Origin: an uncultured Rikenellaceae bacterium
Lineage (GTDB): Bacteria; Bacteroidota; Bacteroidia; Bacteroidales; Rikenellaceae
Assembly (NCBI GenBank): GCA_944321925.1
Contig: CALUND010000002.1
Span: 62,001 to 126,000 of the forward strand
Length of the DNA stretch: 64,000 nt
Direction: 5' to 3'
Shown here: one piece after another, positions 37,119-46,577 of the stretch
Numbering within the stretch: the first letter of the stretch is position 1
Layout of the letters: every line of letters starts with the position of its first letter
The notes under the pieces: model-generated
What the model was told of the DNA's origin: nothing
Databases searched by the model: none
The model's input: the letters and a program-made list of their open reading frames with translations, nothing else
Made by a program: the position numbers and the translations under genes

Positions 37119-38645
37119 ATGTTTAAAAACCACCCTAAAGGACTACTTCCGGCGGCCCTCGCCAATATGGGCGAACGGTTCGGCTTCTACACCATGATGG
37201 CGATCCTCGTGCTGTTTTTGACCTCGAAATTCGGTTTGAGCAATACAGCCGCAGGAGTCATCTACTCTCTATTCTACTGCTTGATCTATCTGATGGCTCT
37301 CGTGGGCGGTATTATCGCCGACAAGACCCGCAATTACAAGGGGACCATTCAGACCGGACTCATCGTCATGGCAATCGGCTATCTGCTGCTGGCCATTCCG
37401 ACACCCACGCCGAGTCCCAACAAAGTACTGTACCTCATTCTGTCGTGCATCGGATTGTTCGTGATCGCCCTCGGCAACGGACTCTTCAAAGGCAACCTGC
37501 AGGCGCTGGTAGGACAAATGTACGACAACAAAACTTATTCGAACAAACGAGACGACGGCTTCTCCATCTTCTACATGTTCATCAACGTAGGCGCCATCTT
37601 CGCACCGTTCATTGCACCGGGCGTTCGCGAATGGTGGTTGAACAAGCACGGATTCTCCTACGACTCCGTACTGCCGGAATTGAGCCACGGTTTTCTGAAC
37701 GGCACCCTCTCGCCCGAAGCCGAAGCCCGATTCCGTGAAATCGCCACCGAGGTGAGTGCCAACGGAGTGCCGGCCGATCTGCATCAGTTCGCGAACGACT
37801 ACCTGAACGTCTTCACGACCGGATTCCATTATGCATTCGCCATCGCGATTTTGGCGATGTTGATCTCCCTGGTAATTTACCTGGCAAACAAAAAACTCCT
37901 GCCCGATCCGCGCAACATAGAGGCAGGGAGCGAATCGCAAAGCGAACAGGCCGAAATCACGAAGATGGATGTCAACGAGGTGCGTCAACGCCTCTATGCG
38001 TTGTTCGCCGTCTTTGCCGTGGTGATCTTCTTCTGGTTCTCGTTCCACCAGAACGGTCTGACGCTCACCTATTTCGCGAAAGACTACACTCTGCTCAAAC
38101 TCGGTTCGCTCAACCTGACGGCCGAAGTGTTCCAATCGATGAACCCCTTCTTCGTGGTCTTCCTCACCCCGATCGTGATCGCCATCTTCGGCTGGCTCAG
38201 ATCGAAAGGCAAAGAGCCGTCCACCCCGGGTAAAATCGCCATCGGTATGGGTATCGCAGCCTGCGCCTTCATTCTCATGGCTATCGGTTCCTTCGGTCTG
38301 CCCACTTACAACGAAGTTTCGGCCATGGGCGGACTCCCCGAGAGCATGCGCGTAACGCCGTTCCTGTTGATATTCACCTACCTGATCCTCACGATTGCCG
38401 AACTCTGCATCTCGCCGCTCGGCTTGTCGTTCGTGTCGAAGGTCGCGCCTCCGCGTTACCAGGGCATTATGCAGGGATGCTGGCTCGGTGCAACGGCCCT
38501 CGGTAACCTGTTGCTCGCCATCGGAGCCGTTCTTTACGAACATATTCCGATCTGGGCTACCTGGACCGTATTCGTCGCAGCCTGCCTCATCTCGATGTTC
38601 ACGATGCTCGCCATGCTGCGCTGGCTCGAAAGAGTAGCCAAGTAA
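37119..38645 (+). CDS. Proton-dependent oligopeptide transporter (POT/PTR family)
   Basis: Inner-membrane importer of di- and tripeptides driven by the proton gradient. The 508-residue protein has about 14 hydrophobic helices. GERFGFYTMMAIL in helix 1 is the ExxERF-type POT motif, followed by GGIIADKTRNYKGTIQTGL between helices 2 and 3 and FYMFINVGAIFAP in helix 5. The helix-8 region has FWFSFHQNGLTLTYFAK. ATG 37119 begins MFKNHPKGL, the usual N terminus. It is divergent from glgB. Confidence 0.94.
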   Translation: MFKNHPKGLLPAALANMGERFGFYTMMAILVLFLTSKFGLSNTAAGVIYSLFYCLIYLMALVGGIIADKTRNYKGTIQTGLIVMAIGYLLLAIPTPTPSPNKVLYLILSCIGLFVIALGNGLFKGNLQALVGQMYDNKTYSNKRDDGFSIFYMFINVGAIFAPFIAPGVREWWLNKHGFSYDSVLPELSHGFLNGTLSPEAEARFREIATEVSANGVPADLHQFANDYLNVFTTGFHYAFAIAILAMLISLVIYLANKKLLPDPRNIEAGSESQSEQAEITKMDVNEVRQRLYALFAVFAVVIFFWFSFHQNGLTLTYFAKDYTLLKLGSLNLTAEVFQSMNPFFVVFLTPIVIAIFGWLRSKGKEPSTPGKIAIGMGIAACAFILMAIGSFGLPTYNEVSAMGGLPESMRVTPFLLIFTYLILTIAELCISPLGLSFVSKVAPPRYQGIMQGCWLGATALGNLLLAIGAVLYEHIPIWATWTVFVAACLISMFTMLAMLRWLERVAK

Positions 38646-38673
38646 GGCTTTCCCCCGATAAACCAACCAACGA

Positions 38674-38714
38674 AGAGGGTCGGACCCGCCACAGCGTCCG
38701 GCCCTCTCCTTTTA
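38674..38714 (+). terminator. Intrinsic terminator after the peptide transporter
   Basis: AGAGGGTCGGAC (38674-38685) pairs with GTCCGGCCCTCT (38696-38707, one G-U), followed by CCTTTTAT. Confidence 0.75.
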
Positions 38715-38870
38715 TCTTATCCGAAGCCCTCGCACCGCTCCGATCGCCCCTCCATCCGCTCCATCGGTCGACCTCTCTCCGTTTTTTCAGTCGGAAACCA
38801 CAGAAACCCGACCCGTATGGCACACTTTCTCGGGATTTATCGCTACCTTTGATCGCAGATCGAGACATCC

Positions 38871-39638
38871 ATGACACGCCTCACTTTTTTGGGAACGGGC
38901 ACTTCGCAAGGAGTGCCGATGATCGCTTGCCCGTGCCGCGTCTGCCACTCCGCCGACCCGCATGACAAACGGTTGCGCTCATCGGTCTACGTCGAACACG
39001 GGTCTGCCCGCATCGTGGTCGACGCAGGACCCGATTTTCGGTATCAGATGCTCCGGGCAGGGATCACCGACATCGATGCCATCCTGCTTACCCACGAACA
39101 CAAAGACCACACCGGCGGCATCGACGACGTACGGGCATTCAACTACTTTCTGAGCAAACCCATCGACATCTACGCCACGGAACGCGTACAGAAAGTGATC
39201 CGCAAAGATTTCGATTACGCATTCAGTGCGACGCGTTACCCGGGGGTACCGGAGATTGTCCTGCGTACGATCGACGACGCTCCGTTTCGAATCGCCGGGG
39301 CCGAAATCATCCCCATACGCGGACGCCACTATTCGCTTCCGGTCACCGGATTCCGCTTCGGCCGGATCGCCTATCTCACCGATTTCAATCGCATCGACGA
39401 CCGGGAGATCGAAAAGTTACAGGGTATCGAACTGCTGGTCATCAACGCCCTGCGATACGAGAAACACATCTCCCATTTCACGGTCGACGAAGCCATCGCC
39501 ATCAGCCGACGAATTGCCCCGCGCCATACATACCTCACCCACATGTCCCACCAGATCGGACTCTGGGCCGAAGAGGAACAAAAATTGCCCGAAGGAGTCT
39601 CTTTCGCCTACGACGGCCTCGTCATAACAACCGAATAA
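38871..39638 (+). CDS. MBL-fold metallo-hydrolase (PhnP-like)
   Basis: Metal-dependent hydrolase of the PhnP/phosphodiesterase branch of the metallo-beta-lactamase fold. The 255-residue protein has the metal motif LTHEHKDHTGG (about 74-84), GTGTSQGVPMIACPC near the N terminus with the zinc-finger-like cysteines C20, C22 and C25, and the C-terminal HMSHQIGL. The substrate is unknown: E. coli PhnP cleaves a cyclic ribose phosphate, but no phn genes are here. A TACCTTTG box (38844-38851) lies 19 nt upstream. It is probably cotranscribed with the SDR gene 13 nt downstream. Confidence 0.92.
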   Translation: MTRLTFLGTGTSQGVPMIACPCRVCHSADPHDKRLRSSVYVEHGSARIVVDAGPDFRYQMLRAGITDIDAILLTHEHKDHTGGIDDVRAFNYFLSKPIDIYATERVQKVIRKDFDYAFSATRYPGVPEIVLRTIDDAPFRIAGAEIIPIRGRHYSLPVTGFRFGRIAYLTDFNRIDDREIEKLQGIELLVINALRYEKHISHFTVDEAIAISRRIAPRHTYLTHMSHQIGLWAEEEQKLPEGVSFAYDGLVITTE

Positions 39639-39651
39639 AACACCTCGCCTT

Positions 39652-40464
39652 ATGGAGTTCAAAAACAAAATCGTCATTATCACAGGAGCATCGTCCGGTA
39701 TCGGAGAAGCCCTCGCTCTCGCCTTCGGACAACTCGGTGCCCGCGTTGTTTTAGGCGCCCGCAGCGCGGAAAAACTTACCGCCGTAGCGGAAACGATCCG
39801 CCAGAACGGAGGCTCGGCTGTCTGCTGCCCAACCGACGTAACCCAGGAGGAGGATTGCCAGCGGCTGATCCAGACGGCTGTCGATACCTGGGGCGGAATC
39901 GATATCCTCATCTGCAACGCCGGCATCTCGATGCGTGCCATTCTCGACGATGTACAACTCGATGTTCTCCGACGCCTGATGGAGGTCAATTTCTGGGGTA
40001 CGGTCTACTGCACGAAATATGCACTGCCCTACCTGCAGCAATCGCATGGCACGGTGGTGGGCGTCTCTTCGGTAGCGGGGTTGCACGGACTCCCGGGACG
40101 TACCGGTTATTCGGCCTCGAAATATGCCATGACCGGTTTTCTGGAGACCGTCCGCATCGAAAATCTGAAAAAAGGGCTTCATGTGATGATCGCCTGCCCG
40201 GGATTCACGGCCTCGAATGTCCGCTTCGCCGCCCTGACGGCCGATGGAACATCGCAAGGCAAAACGCCTCGGGAAGAGGGGAAAATGATGAGCGCCGCAG
40301 AGGTCGCGCAACGGATCATCCGAGGCATTCGCCGACGCAAACGGTTGGTGCTAATGGAATATGAAGGTCGTTGCACCCATTTTATCAAGAAATTCGCGCC
40401 GGCCCTGCTCGACCGACTATTCTACATGGTCATGGCCCGCGAACCCGACTCTCCTTTCAAGTAA
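39652..40464 (+). CDS. Short-chain dehydrogenase/reductase
   Basis: NAD(P)-dependent oxidoreductase with a Rossmann fold, 270 residues. It shows the cofactor motif TGASSGIG (11-18), the structural CNAG and the catalytic Ser-Tyr-Lys (VSSVAGL and YSASK). The C-terminal extension with RGIRRRKRLVLMEYEGR and a hydrophobic end resembles DHRS7-like membrane-associated SDRs. Substrate unknown. It sits between the MBL hydrolase (13 nt) and the CDF transporter (24 nt), all in one direction. Confidence 0.93.
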   Translation: MEFKNKIVIITGASSGIGEALALAFGQLGARVVLGARSAEKLTAVAETIRQNGGSAVCCPTDVTQEEDCQRLIQTAVDTWGGIDILICNAGISMRAILDDVQLDVLRRLMEVNFWGTVYCTKYALPYLQQSHGTVVGVSSVAGLHGLPGRTGYSASKYAMTGFLETVRIENLKKGLHVMIACPGFTASNVRFAALTADGTSQGKTPREEGKMMSAAEVAQRIIRGIRRRKRLVLMEYEGRCTHFIKKFAPALLDRLFYMVMAREPDSPFK

Positions 40465-40488
40465 CAGAGAGACTTAAACGCTTTTGCC

Positions 40489-41394
40489 ATGACAGGCCAT
40501 TCCCATACCCATCCCCACACACATGACGCCTCGAAAAACATCGTCACGGCTTTTCTGCTGAATTTCGGGTTCGCTATCGTGGAACTTATCGGCGGCCTCG
40601 TCACCAACAGCGTAGCCATTCTTTCGGATGCGATCCACGACTTCGGAGACTGCATCTCGCTCGGTTTTGCCTGGGCTCTTCAGAAGAAATCAACCCAAAA
40701 AGGGAACAACCGCTACTCCTACGGATACAAACGTTTTTCCCTCCTCAGCTCGGTGTTTCTCTGCGGCATTTTGCTGGTCAGTTCGCTCTTCATCCTTCTG
40801 GAAGCCATCGAACGTATCGCTCATCCCCAAACCGTCAATGCCCAAGGCATGCTTTGGCTTGCCATTCTCGGCATCGTGATCAACGGAGCGGCCGTACTGA
40901 AACTCCGTAGGGGGGATTCTCTCAACGAACGCGCCGTCTTTCTCCACATGATGGAAGATGTCCTCGGCTGGCTGGCCGTGCTGATCGCCAGCATCGTCAT
41001 GAGTTTCGACCACCTGCCGATACTCGATCCGCTCCTTTCGATCTGCATCACCCTCTGGGTACTTTTCAATGTCTATCGGAATCTGCATGCCACCTTCAAA
41101 ATCCTGCTCCAACGCACCCCCGAGGAGATCGACATGCAACAACTGACCTCCGAAATCGAGGCCCTACCGGATGTGGTCTCGATTCACGATCTCCATGTCT
41201 GGTCGCTCGATGGGCTTTCTCATGTCATGACACTGCATGTCGTCGCACCGGACCACACGGAACATGCAAAATTCGAAGCCCTCAAACAACAGATCCGCGA
41301 CATCGGGAACAGACACGCCATCGGACATGTAACGATCGAATTCGAAACCCCGTCCGACGAACCGCACTGTCTCTACGCAACTCATCCGGAATAG
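40489..41394 (+). CDS. Cation diffusion facilitator, probable zinc exporter
   Basis: Inner-membrane metal/proton antiporter of the CDF family, 301 residues. A His-rich N terminus (HSHTHPHTH) precedes six helices. The metal site has HDFGD in helix 2 (in LSDAIHDFGDCISLG) and HMMED in helix 5, the HxxxD/HxxxD pattern of zinc-type members. A cytoplasmic ferredoxin-like domain (about 205-290) follows. Zinc or cadmium efflux is likely from these motifs. Confidence 0.95.
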   Translation: MTGHSHTHPHTHDASKNIVTAFLLNFGFAIVELIGGLVTNSVAILSDAIHDFGDCISLGFAWALQKKSTQKGNNRYSYGYKRFSLLSSVFLCGILLVSSLFILLEAIERIAHPQTVNAQGMLWLAILGIVINGAAVLKLRRGDSLNERAVFLHMMEDVLGWLAVLIASIVMSFDHLPILDPLLSICITLWVLFNVYRNLHATFKILLQRTPEEIDMQQLTSEIEALPDVVSIHDLHVWSLDGLSHVMTLHVVAPDHTEHAKFEALKQQIRDIGNRHAIGHVTIEFETPSDEPHCLYATHPE

Positions 41395-42010
41395 CGTCCA
41401 CACGACTTCCCGATAACACGAGGTTCATCAACTCCTCTTCTGCTCATCGACTCCTCTTTTATTGACGGCCCAATGAGCTCTCCCGAAGAGAAGCGCCCCT
41501 TTCTCGTCTTTCTCGTCTTTCTCGTCTTCCTCCACGTGCTTTCACCTCTAACAGATCGAACAATCGATCGGTTCAGGCGACAGAATGCTTCGGCATTGCC
41601 CGAGGTTTCCGTCCCGTCTTTTCACGAATACCTACCCCTTACAGCTTCCAAAACAGGCTCTGAAAGCTACGCGCCGCTTCGGGTATCCATCCTTCTCAAA
41701 CGGGTATCCATCTTCTCCAAGCCTTCTCAAAGTTGAATCAGATTCGATATTCGCAATCGCTCCCCCCAAACCGATGAATTCAATGTTCTCCCGCTCAAAC
41801 CGACAAATTCCATGTTTGCGCCCGCCCAAACCGATCCGGCAACACCTCGCTTCAAAATTCTGTTATCGTCACGCCCTTAAGAGCTCTTTCCAAAAATTCG
41901 GATCGGCAATTCCGCGCACGAAATCCAGGACCCATCGTGCTACCCCAGGAACAAATAACCCGACGAACACAAAAACACCCAATATATTATAGAACTAAAG
42001 TTTATCAATT
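41395..42010. repeat. Long spacer with three families of short tandem repeats
   Basis: About 615 bases contain no supportable gene but three repeat clusters. CTTTCTCGT occurs three times in tandem (41499-41525). CGGGTATCCATC(C)TTCTC.AA occurs twice (41680-41720). CAAACCGA..AATTC.ATGTT in units of about 30 bp occurs at 41767-41796 and 41796-41826, with a partial third from about 41827. Read on the minus strand the last two give in-frame peptide repeats (GEDGYPFEKDGYPK and FIGLGG units), so this could be a decayed repetitive gene or a simple-sequence region. Confidence 0.55.
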
Positions 42011-42047
42011 AAAAAGGAGGGACCGAAAGATTTCGGTCCCTCCTTGC
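42011..42047 (-). terminator. Terminator of the TPR lipoprotein gene
   Basis: AAGGAGGGACCGAAA (42014-42028) pairs perfectly with 42031-42045 around a 2-nt loop. On the minus strand it is followed by TTTAATTG. It lies 40 nt after the stop at 42086. Confidence 0.9.
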
Positions 42048-42085
42048 AGTTTTTCCGTTGTTACACGGCGAGTGTGTCGCTCGGC

Positions 42086-43750
42086 TTACTTCAAATCAGC
42101 AGCGGAAATCACTTGCATGAGGTTGACATCCTTCAATGCTTTAGCCTTCAGGGTCTCATCCTTTGCAATGGCGCTCTTCACGTAAGCGACAGCGGCATTC
42201 TTATCACCCTCTTTGGCAGCAATCACACCACGCAGATATTCAGCATCTGCCGTCTTCAGATTACCGAGAGCGCTCTTGGCAGCAGAAAGGTTGCCATTGA
42301 GAACCTCTGCAACTGCTTTATTGTAGCCTTCGAGCTGACCGGCAGCCTGCTGATATTCGCCATTGGCCACAGCAGCCAAAGCCTTCACGTCAGCCGAAGC
42401 ACTGTTCACATACTTGGAAGCGGCATCCAAATCGCCCTGAGCAAGCGCTACCAGAGCAAGGTTGTCGTTGAGTTGAGCATCCGACGACAGTTGAGCTGCC
42501 TTTTCGAATGCAGCCTGAGCCTCAGCATAAAGACCTTCAGCAGCCAAAACAACACCCAGATTGTTGTAAGCACGCGGATCGTTGTAGGTTTCAGCAGCTA
42601 CCTCGTAAATTTTGATCTTGTCCTTGTTCTCCTTGATCAGGGTAGCAGCGAAGAGCAGTTCCTCAACGTTGAGCGATTTCGGATTGTTGATGGCAGCGTC
42701 TTTCAGTTCAGCATCGGTTTTGCCCTGAACATCTGCGCTGGCAACGAGTTGCGTACGACGGAGTTGGGGCAGAATCTCTTTGGCCAACACCTGGAATACC
42801 GACGACATGTTCTTGATCTCCTTGTCGCGCTGTACCGGATCGGAGTACATCTGAAGAACCTGAAGGATCAGATCTTTATCCTCGATATCGGATTGTTCTA
42901 CCAACTCTTTGAAACCTTCCCAATCCTCACCGTAAGCAGCAGCATCATAGGTTACGCCGCTCACGTTTTTCAACTGTTTGCTGATGGCAGCCTTACCCGA
43001 CTCGCTACGTTTCTTGGAGAGCTGATCGTTGAAATCGAGCGGACCGTCAGGCGATGCATAACCGTTGGCGTAAATGCTACCGAGCGTTACGCGATCCTTG
43101 TTGGAGTTCTCTTTGACGAAATCCTCGAACAATTTCACCTGCTCGCTGGTCAACTGCGCTTTACGAACATCGGAGCGGTTGATCACATACATGATGTTGG
43201 CTTTTTCGCTGATCGTGGTCACGCGTTTGAATTTGTCGGCCATGCTCTTCATGGCAGCCGAGTAATCCACATCCTGCTGCAGGGTGTTGACACCCTCTGC
43301 AACCGGAACAGATGCCAGCAATACGAATTCGCCGTTCTTGCTGTTAGCGCAGGAAGCCTCTACACGCATTTCGAGGGTGCAGACCTTTGCACGAGGATCG
43401 TACGGGATCGATACATGCTGCACATATTTGCCACCCGTTTTGGTTTCGATCACCGGATAGTTATCGGCCACCTTCGCGCCCTGAACATATTTCGGAGTAC
43501 CGACGATTTCACCCCCCTCGAATACGAGAACCGGCGTAATCTTCAGCACAGCCTTCTTGTTGTAGTATTTCTCAGGGAAGGTAACGGTCACATCCGTCAC
43601 GACATTTTGCCCCTTGAGCAGAAGGACGTCCGGATTGCAGGTGATGTTGACATCATCCACTTTCTTGCCCATTTTCTTGTAGCAGTTGCAGCTCGAAAGA
43701 GTGAATGCACAAACTGCAAGCATCAGACTAAGCTTAACAATTCTTTTCAT
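42086..43750 (-). CDS. TPR lipoprotein with OmpA-like segment
   Basis: The 554-residue product has a signal peptide with lipobox (TLSSC, then NCYKKMGKK). An N-terminal beta-rich part (about 30-170) resembles fimbria- or carbohydrate-interaction domains but I cannot name it. A middle segment (GYASPDGPLDFNDQLSKKRS, about 255-275) looks like the peptidoglycan-binding OmpA-C motif. The C-terminal half has TPR-like helices (YNNLGVVLAAEGLYAEAQAA and similar) rich in Ala. Low-variety codons and a clean terminator suggest strong expression. I took ATG 43750; the frame upstream crosses a TATATTTG -7 box (43812-43805). A role in envelope anchoring is inference. Confidence 0.8.
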   Translation of the reverse strand: MKRIVKLSLMLAVCAFTLSSCNCYKKMGKKVDDVNITCNPDVLLLKGQNVVTDVTVTFPEKYYNKKAVLKITPVLVFEGGEIVGTPKYVQGAKVADNYPVIETKTGGKYVQHVSIPYDPRAKVCTLEMRVEASCANSKNGEFVLLASVPVAEGVNTLQQDVDYSAAMKSMADKFKRVTTISEKANIMYVINRSDVRKAQLTSEQVKLFEDFVKENSNKDRVTLGSIYANGYASPDGPLDFNDQLSKKRSESGKAAISKQLKNVSGVTYDAAAYGEDWEGFKELVEQSDIEDKDLILQVLQMYSDPVQRDKEIKNMSSVFQVLAKEILPQLRRTQLVASADVQGKTDAELKDAAINNPKSLNVEELLFAATLIKENKDKIKIYEVAAETYNDPRAYNNLGVVLAAEGLYAEAQAAFEKAAQLSSDAQLNDNLALVALAQGDLDAASKYVNSASADVKALAAVANGEYQQAAGQLEGYNKAVAEVLNGNLSAAKSALGNLKTADAEYLRGVIAAKEGDKNAAVAYVKSAIAKDETLKAKALKDVNLMQVISAADLK

Positions 43751-43899
43751 AATCAATACATTAAAATTAGTTATCTCTCTTTTTTGTAGCATCGAACCTT
43801 CGCACAAATATAACATTATTTTTTAAACTGTGTGCTTTGAGGCTATAAATCTTTGACCCCTAATCGGATTATTCCGCAAAAAAGTCAAATCCTATGCCA

Positions 43900-46026
43900 C
43901 TACTCTTTGGGGAGAAGAACCTTTCTCGACAGTTTGTACTTTCCTGTTTTGTTGTCTACGCCAATGAGTTTCACTTCAATCATATCGCCCTCCTTCAGGC
44001 CGGTCTGCTCCATGTTCTCATAGCGTTTGTGGCCGATCTCGGAGATATGCAACAGAGCGTCTTTGCCCGGCAGAATCTCCACGAAGGCACCGAACGGCAC
44101 GATCGAACGGATCTTTCCGTTATAGATCTCGCCCACTTCGGGCACAGCCACGATCCCTTTGATACGCGCGAGCGCAGCATCGAGCGACGTTTTGTCGGGA
44201 CCGAAAATGTCCACATATCCCTTGTTGTCGGCTTCGGTAATGGTAATCGTCGTTCCGGTCGTCTTCTGGATCTCCTGGATCACCTTTCCGCCGGGGCCGA
44301 TCACAGCACCGATAAACTCACTCGGAATCGTGATCTGAACGATGCGCGGCACGAACGGACGATAATCGGCACGCGGCTCGGCAATACACTCGGTCAGTTT
44401 GTCCATAATGTACATACGACCCTCCTTCGCCTGCTGCAGCGCCTTGGCCAACACCTCGTAAGAGAGACCGTCCACCTTGATATCCATCTGCGTTGCAGTG
44501 ATACCATCGCGCGTACCGGTCACCTTGAAGTCCATGTCGCCCAAATGGTCCTCGTCACCGAGGATATCGGACAGTACGGCATATTTTCCGGTTTTCGTAT
44601 CGGTAATCAACCCCATGGCGATACCCGACACCGGTTTTTTGAGCTTCACACCGGCATCCATCAGCGCCAACGTACCGGCGCAGACCGTGGCCATCGACGA
44701 CGAGCCGTTCGACTCGAGAATATCCGAAACCACCCGCACGGCATAGGGATTCTCCTCGCCTACCGGAACCATCGGTTTGAGAGCACGCCAAGCGAGATTG
44801 CCATGGCCGATCTCCCGGCGGCTCAATCCGCGCGAAGCCTTGGCCTCACCGGTCGAGAAGGGCGGGAAATTGTAGTGCAATACGAACTGTTCGGTTCCCT
44901 GAACGAGCACCTCGTCGATCTGCTTCTCATCGAGTTTCGTTCCGAGCGTCACGGTTGTGAGCGACTGTGTTTCGCCCCGGGTAAAGATAGCCGAACCATG
45001 CGCGGCAGGCAGATAACCCACCTCGCACCAGATCGGACGGATCTCGTTGGTCTTACGTCCGTCGAGACGCAACCCCTCGTCGAGAATCATGTTGCGCATC
45101 GCCTGTTTGAGCACGTCGTCGTGGAAATAGCGTTTGATAAGCGGCATCTTCTCCACCAGCTCCTCTTCGGTAAAACGGGAAGCGAATTCAGCCTCGATCT
45201 CATCGAACTTATCCATCCGTTCGTGTTTGGAGGTTCCGCTGGTAGCCACTTTATAAGCTTTGTCGTAGGTCTCCTTGATGATCAGTTGACGCAACTCCTC
45301 GTCGTTCACCTCGTGACAGTAGGTACGTTTCACATCCTTTCCGAGCTCCTTCGACAGTTCGATCTGCACGGCACAATGCTTTTTGATCTCCTCGTGAGCC
45401 ACCTTGATCGCTTCGAGCATCACCTCCTCGGAGACCTCTTTCATCTCGCCCTCCACCATCAGGATGTTGTCGATCGTAGCACCGACCATCAGATCGAGGT
45501 CGACCTTATCCATCTGCGAGTAGGTGGGGTTGATAACGAACTTGCCATCTATGCGTGCCACGCGCACCTCGGAGATGGGGCCTCCGAACGGGATGTCTGA
45601 TACGGCCAGGGCAGCCGAAGCGGCCAGACCGGCCAATGCATCGGGTTGAATATCCTTGTCGGCCGAAATGAGATTGACCGTCACATAAACCTCGGCATGA
45701 TAATCGGCAGGAAAGAGCGGACGGAGCGCCCGGTCGATCAACCGTGCCGTAAGAATTTCGCTGTCGTTGGGACGAGCCTCCCGTTTGAGGAATCCGCCGG
45801 GGAAACGGCCTGCCGCCGCATATTTTTCCTTATATTCTACCTGCAAAGGCATGAAATCCGTATCGGGTTTCGCATCTTTGGCGGCAACCACGGTCGCCAG
45901 CAGCATCGTATCGCCCTGTTTCACGACGACCGATCCGTCTGCCTGTTTGGCGAGTTTGCCAGTTTCGATGAGTATCTCGCGGCCGTCGCCGAGAGTTATC
46001 ACCTTTTGTGTTGCATTGTACATCAT
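43900..46026 (-). CDS. pnp: Polynucleotide phosphorylase
   Basis: 3'-5' phosphorolytic exoribonuclease that degrades mRNA and can add tails. The 708-residue protein has two RNase PH-like domains separated by a helical linker, with [16 protein letters not shown] in the first and [21 protein letters not shown] and the catalytic-site [19 protein letters not shown] in the second, then KH ([15 protein letters not shown]) and S1 ([20 protein letters not shown]) domains. It lies downstream of rpsO, as in many bacteria. Confidence 0.98.
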   Translation of the reverse strand: MMYNATQKVITLGDGREILIETGKLAKQADGSVVVKQGDTMLLATVVAAKDAKPDTDFMPLQVEYKEKYAAAGRFPGGFLKREARPNDSEILTARLIDRALRPLFPADYHAEVYVTVNLISADKDIQPDALAGLAASAALAVSDIPFGGPISEVRVARIDGKFVINPTYSQMDKVDLDLMVGATIDNILMVEGEMKEVSEEVMLEAIKVAHEEIKKHCAVQIELSKELGKDVKRTYCHEVNDEELRQLIIKETYDKAYKVATSGTSKHERMDKFDEIEAEFASRFTEEELVEKMPLIKRYFHDDVLKQAMRNMILDEGLRLDGRKTNEIRPIWCEVGYLPAAHGSAIFTRGETQSLTTVTLGTKLDEKQIDEVLVQGTEQFVLHYNFPPFSTGEAKASRGLSRREIGHGNLAWRALKPMVPVGEENPYAVRVVSDILESNGSSSMATVCAGTLALMDAGVKLKKPVSGIAMGLITDTKTGKYAVLSDILGDEDHLGDMDFKVTGTRDGITATQMDIKVDGLSYEVLAKALQQAKEGRMYIMDKLTECIAEPRADYRPFVPRIVQITIPSEFIGAVIGPGGKVIQEIQKTTGTTITITEADNKGYVDIFGPDKTSLDAALARIKGIVAVPEVGEIYNGKIRSIVPFGAFVEILPGKDALLHISEIGHKRYENMEQTGLKEGDMIEVKLIGVDNKTGKYKLSRKVLLPKE

Positions 46027-46064
46027 TATTTTACATCCAATTTTAAGTGTCTCAGAATGAAGAA

Positions 46065-46091
46065 AAAGGCAATTTGTGGAAAATTGCCTTT
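46065..46091 (-). terminator. Terminator/attenuator between rpsO and pnp
   Basis: AAAGGCAATTT and AAATTGCCTTT (46065-46075, 46081-46091) form an 11-bp stem, followed on the minus strand by TTTTCTTC. It lies 30 nt after the rpsO stop, so readthrough or processing probably sets pnp levels. Confidence 0.8.
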
Positions 46092-46120
46092 ATCCGAAAT
46101 GCAGCGAAAGCCACCGAGAA

Positions 46121-46393
46121 TTATTTTCTCAGGTTCAAAGCCTTAACGATGGCTCTGTACCGCTCGATATCCACTTCCTTGAGGTACTCCAGCAACTGGC
46201 GACGTTTACCGACGAGGCGCAACAGGGCACGCTGCGTACCGAAATCGTGTCTGTTTTTCTTCAAATGTTCCGTAAGGTGGCTGATACGGTAGGAGAACAG
46301 TGCGATCTGGCTCTCGGGCGAACCGGTATCGACGTTAGACTTTCCGTACTGACCAAAAAGCTCCTGCTTTTTTTCTGCTGTTAAATAGCTCAT
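46121..46393 (-). CDS. rpsO: 30S ribosomal protein S15
   Basis: Primary 16S rRNA-binding protein of the small subunit, 90 residues. TGSPESQIALFSYRISHLTEH and KKNRHDFGTQRALLRLVGKR are the conserved rRNA-contact segments. Full length for the family. It is transcribed from a strong promoter and precedes pnp. Confidence 0.98.
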   Translation of the reverse strand: MSYLTAEKKQELFGQYGKSNVDTGSPESQIALFSYRISHLTEHLKKNRHDFGTQRALLRLVGKRRQLLEYLKEVDIERYRAIVKALNLRK

Positions 46394-46464
46394 AATTTAT
46401 TGAAAAATTGATGGTTCCACTTCTTTGGCAGATCCGCCTTACCGGATACTGACGAAGCGTGGCG

Positions 46465-46495
46465 CAAAGATAGTTCTTTTTCTGCGGAAAACAAA
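46465..46495 (-). promoter_or_regulatory. Promoter for rpsO-pnp
   Basis: Minus strand TTTG (46495-46492), 19-bp spacer, TATCTTTG (46472-46465), a near-ideal match. The leader is about 65 nt, which could host S15 autoregulation. Confidence 0.75.
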
Positions 46496-46516
46496 TCCGG
46501 CCATCGGTTTTTTTCA

Positions 46517-46548
46517 TTTGTGGGTTCGGTAAAATAGTTGTATTTTTG
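46517..46548 (+). promoter_or_regulatory. Promoter for the nfeD-type gene
   Basis: TTTG (46517-46520), 20-bp spacer, TATTTTTG (46541-46548). It lies back to back with the rpsO promoter, 21 bp apart. Confidence 0.75.
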
Positions 46549-46577
46549 TCTTTTAAGCGACGATTTTAGACTTCACT

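Noticed and set aside
36998..37165. N-terminal extension of GlgB to 37165
   Set aside because: It would cross both divergent promoters and the start region of the peptide transporter; the known family N terminus starts at 36997 or 36988.
38871..41394. Idea that the MBL hydrolase, SDR and zinc transporter form a new pathway
   Set aside because: Close spacing supports an operon, but all three are common single-gene families with no evident shared substrate.
41680..41860. Possible CRISPR-like array
   Set aside because: Only two or three imperfect units of about 30 bp with no regular unique spacers and no cas genes nearby.
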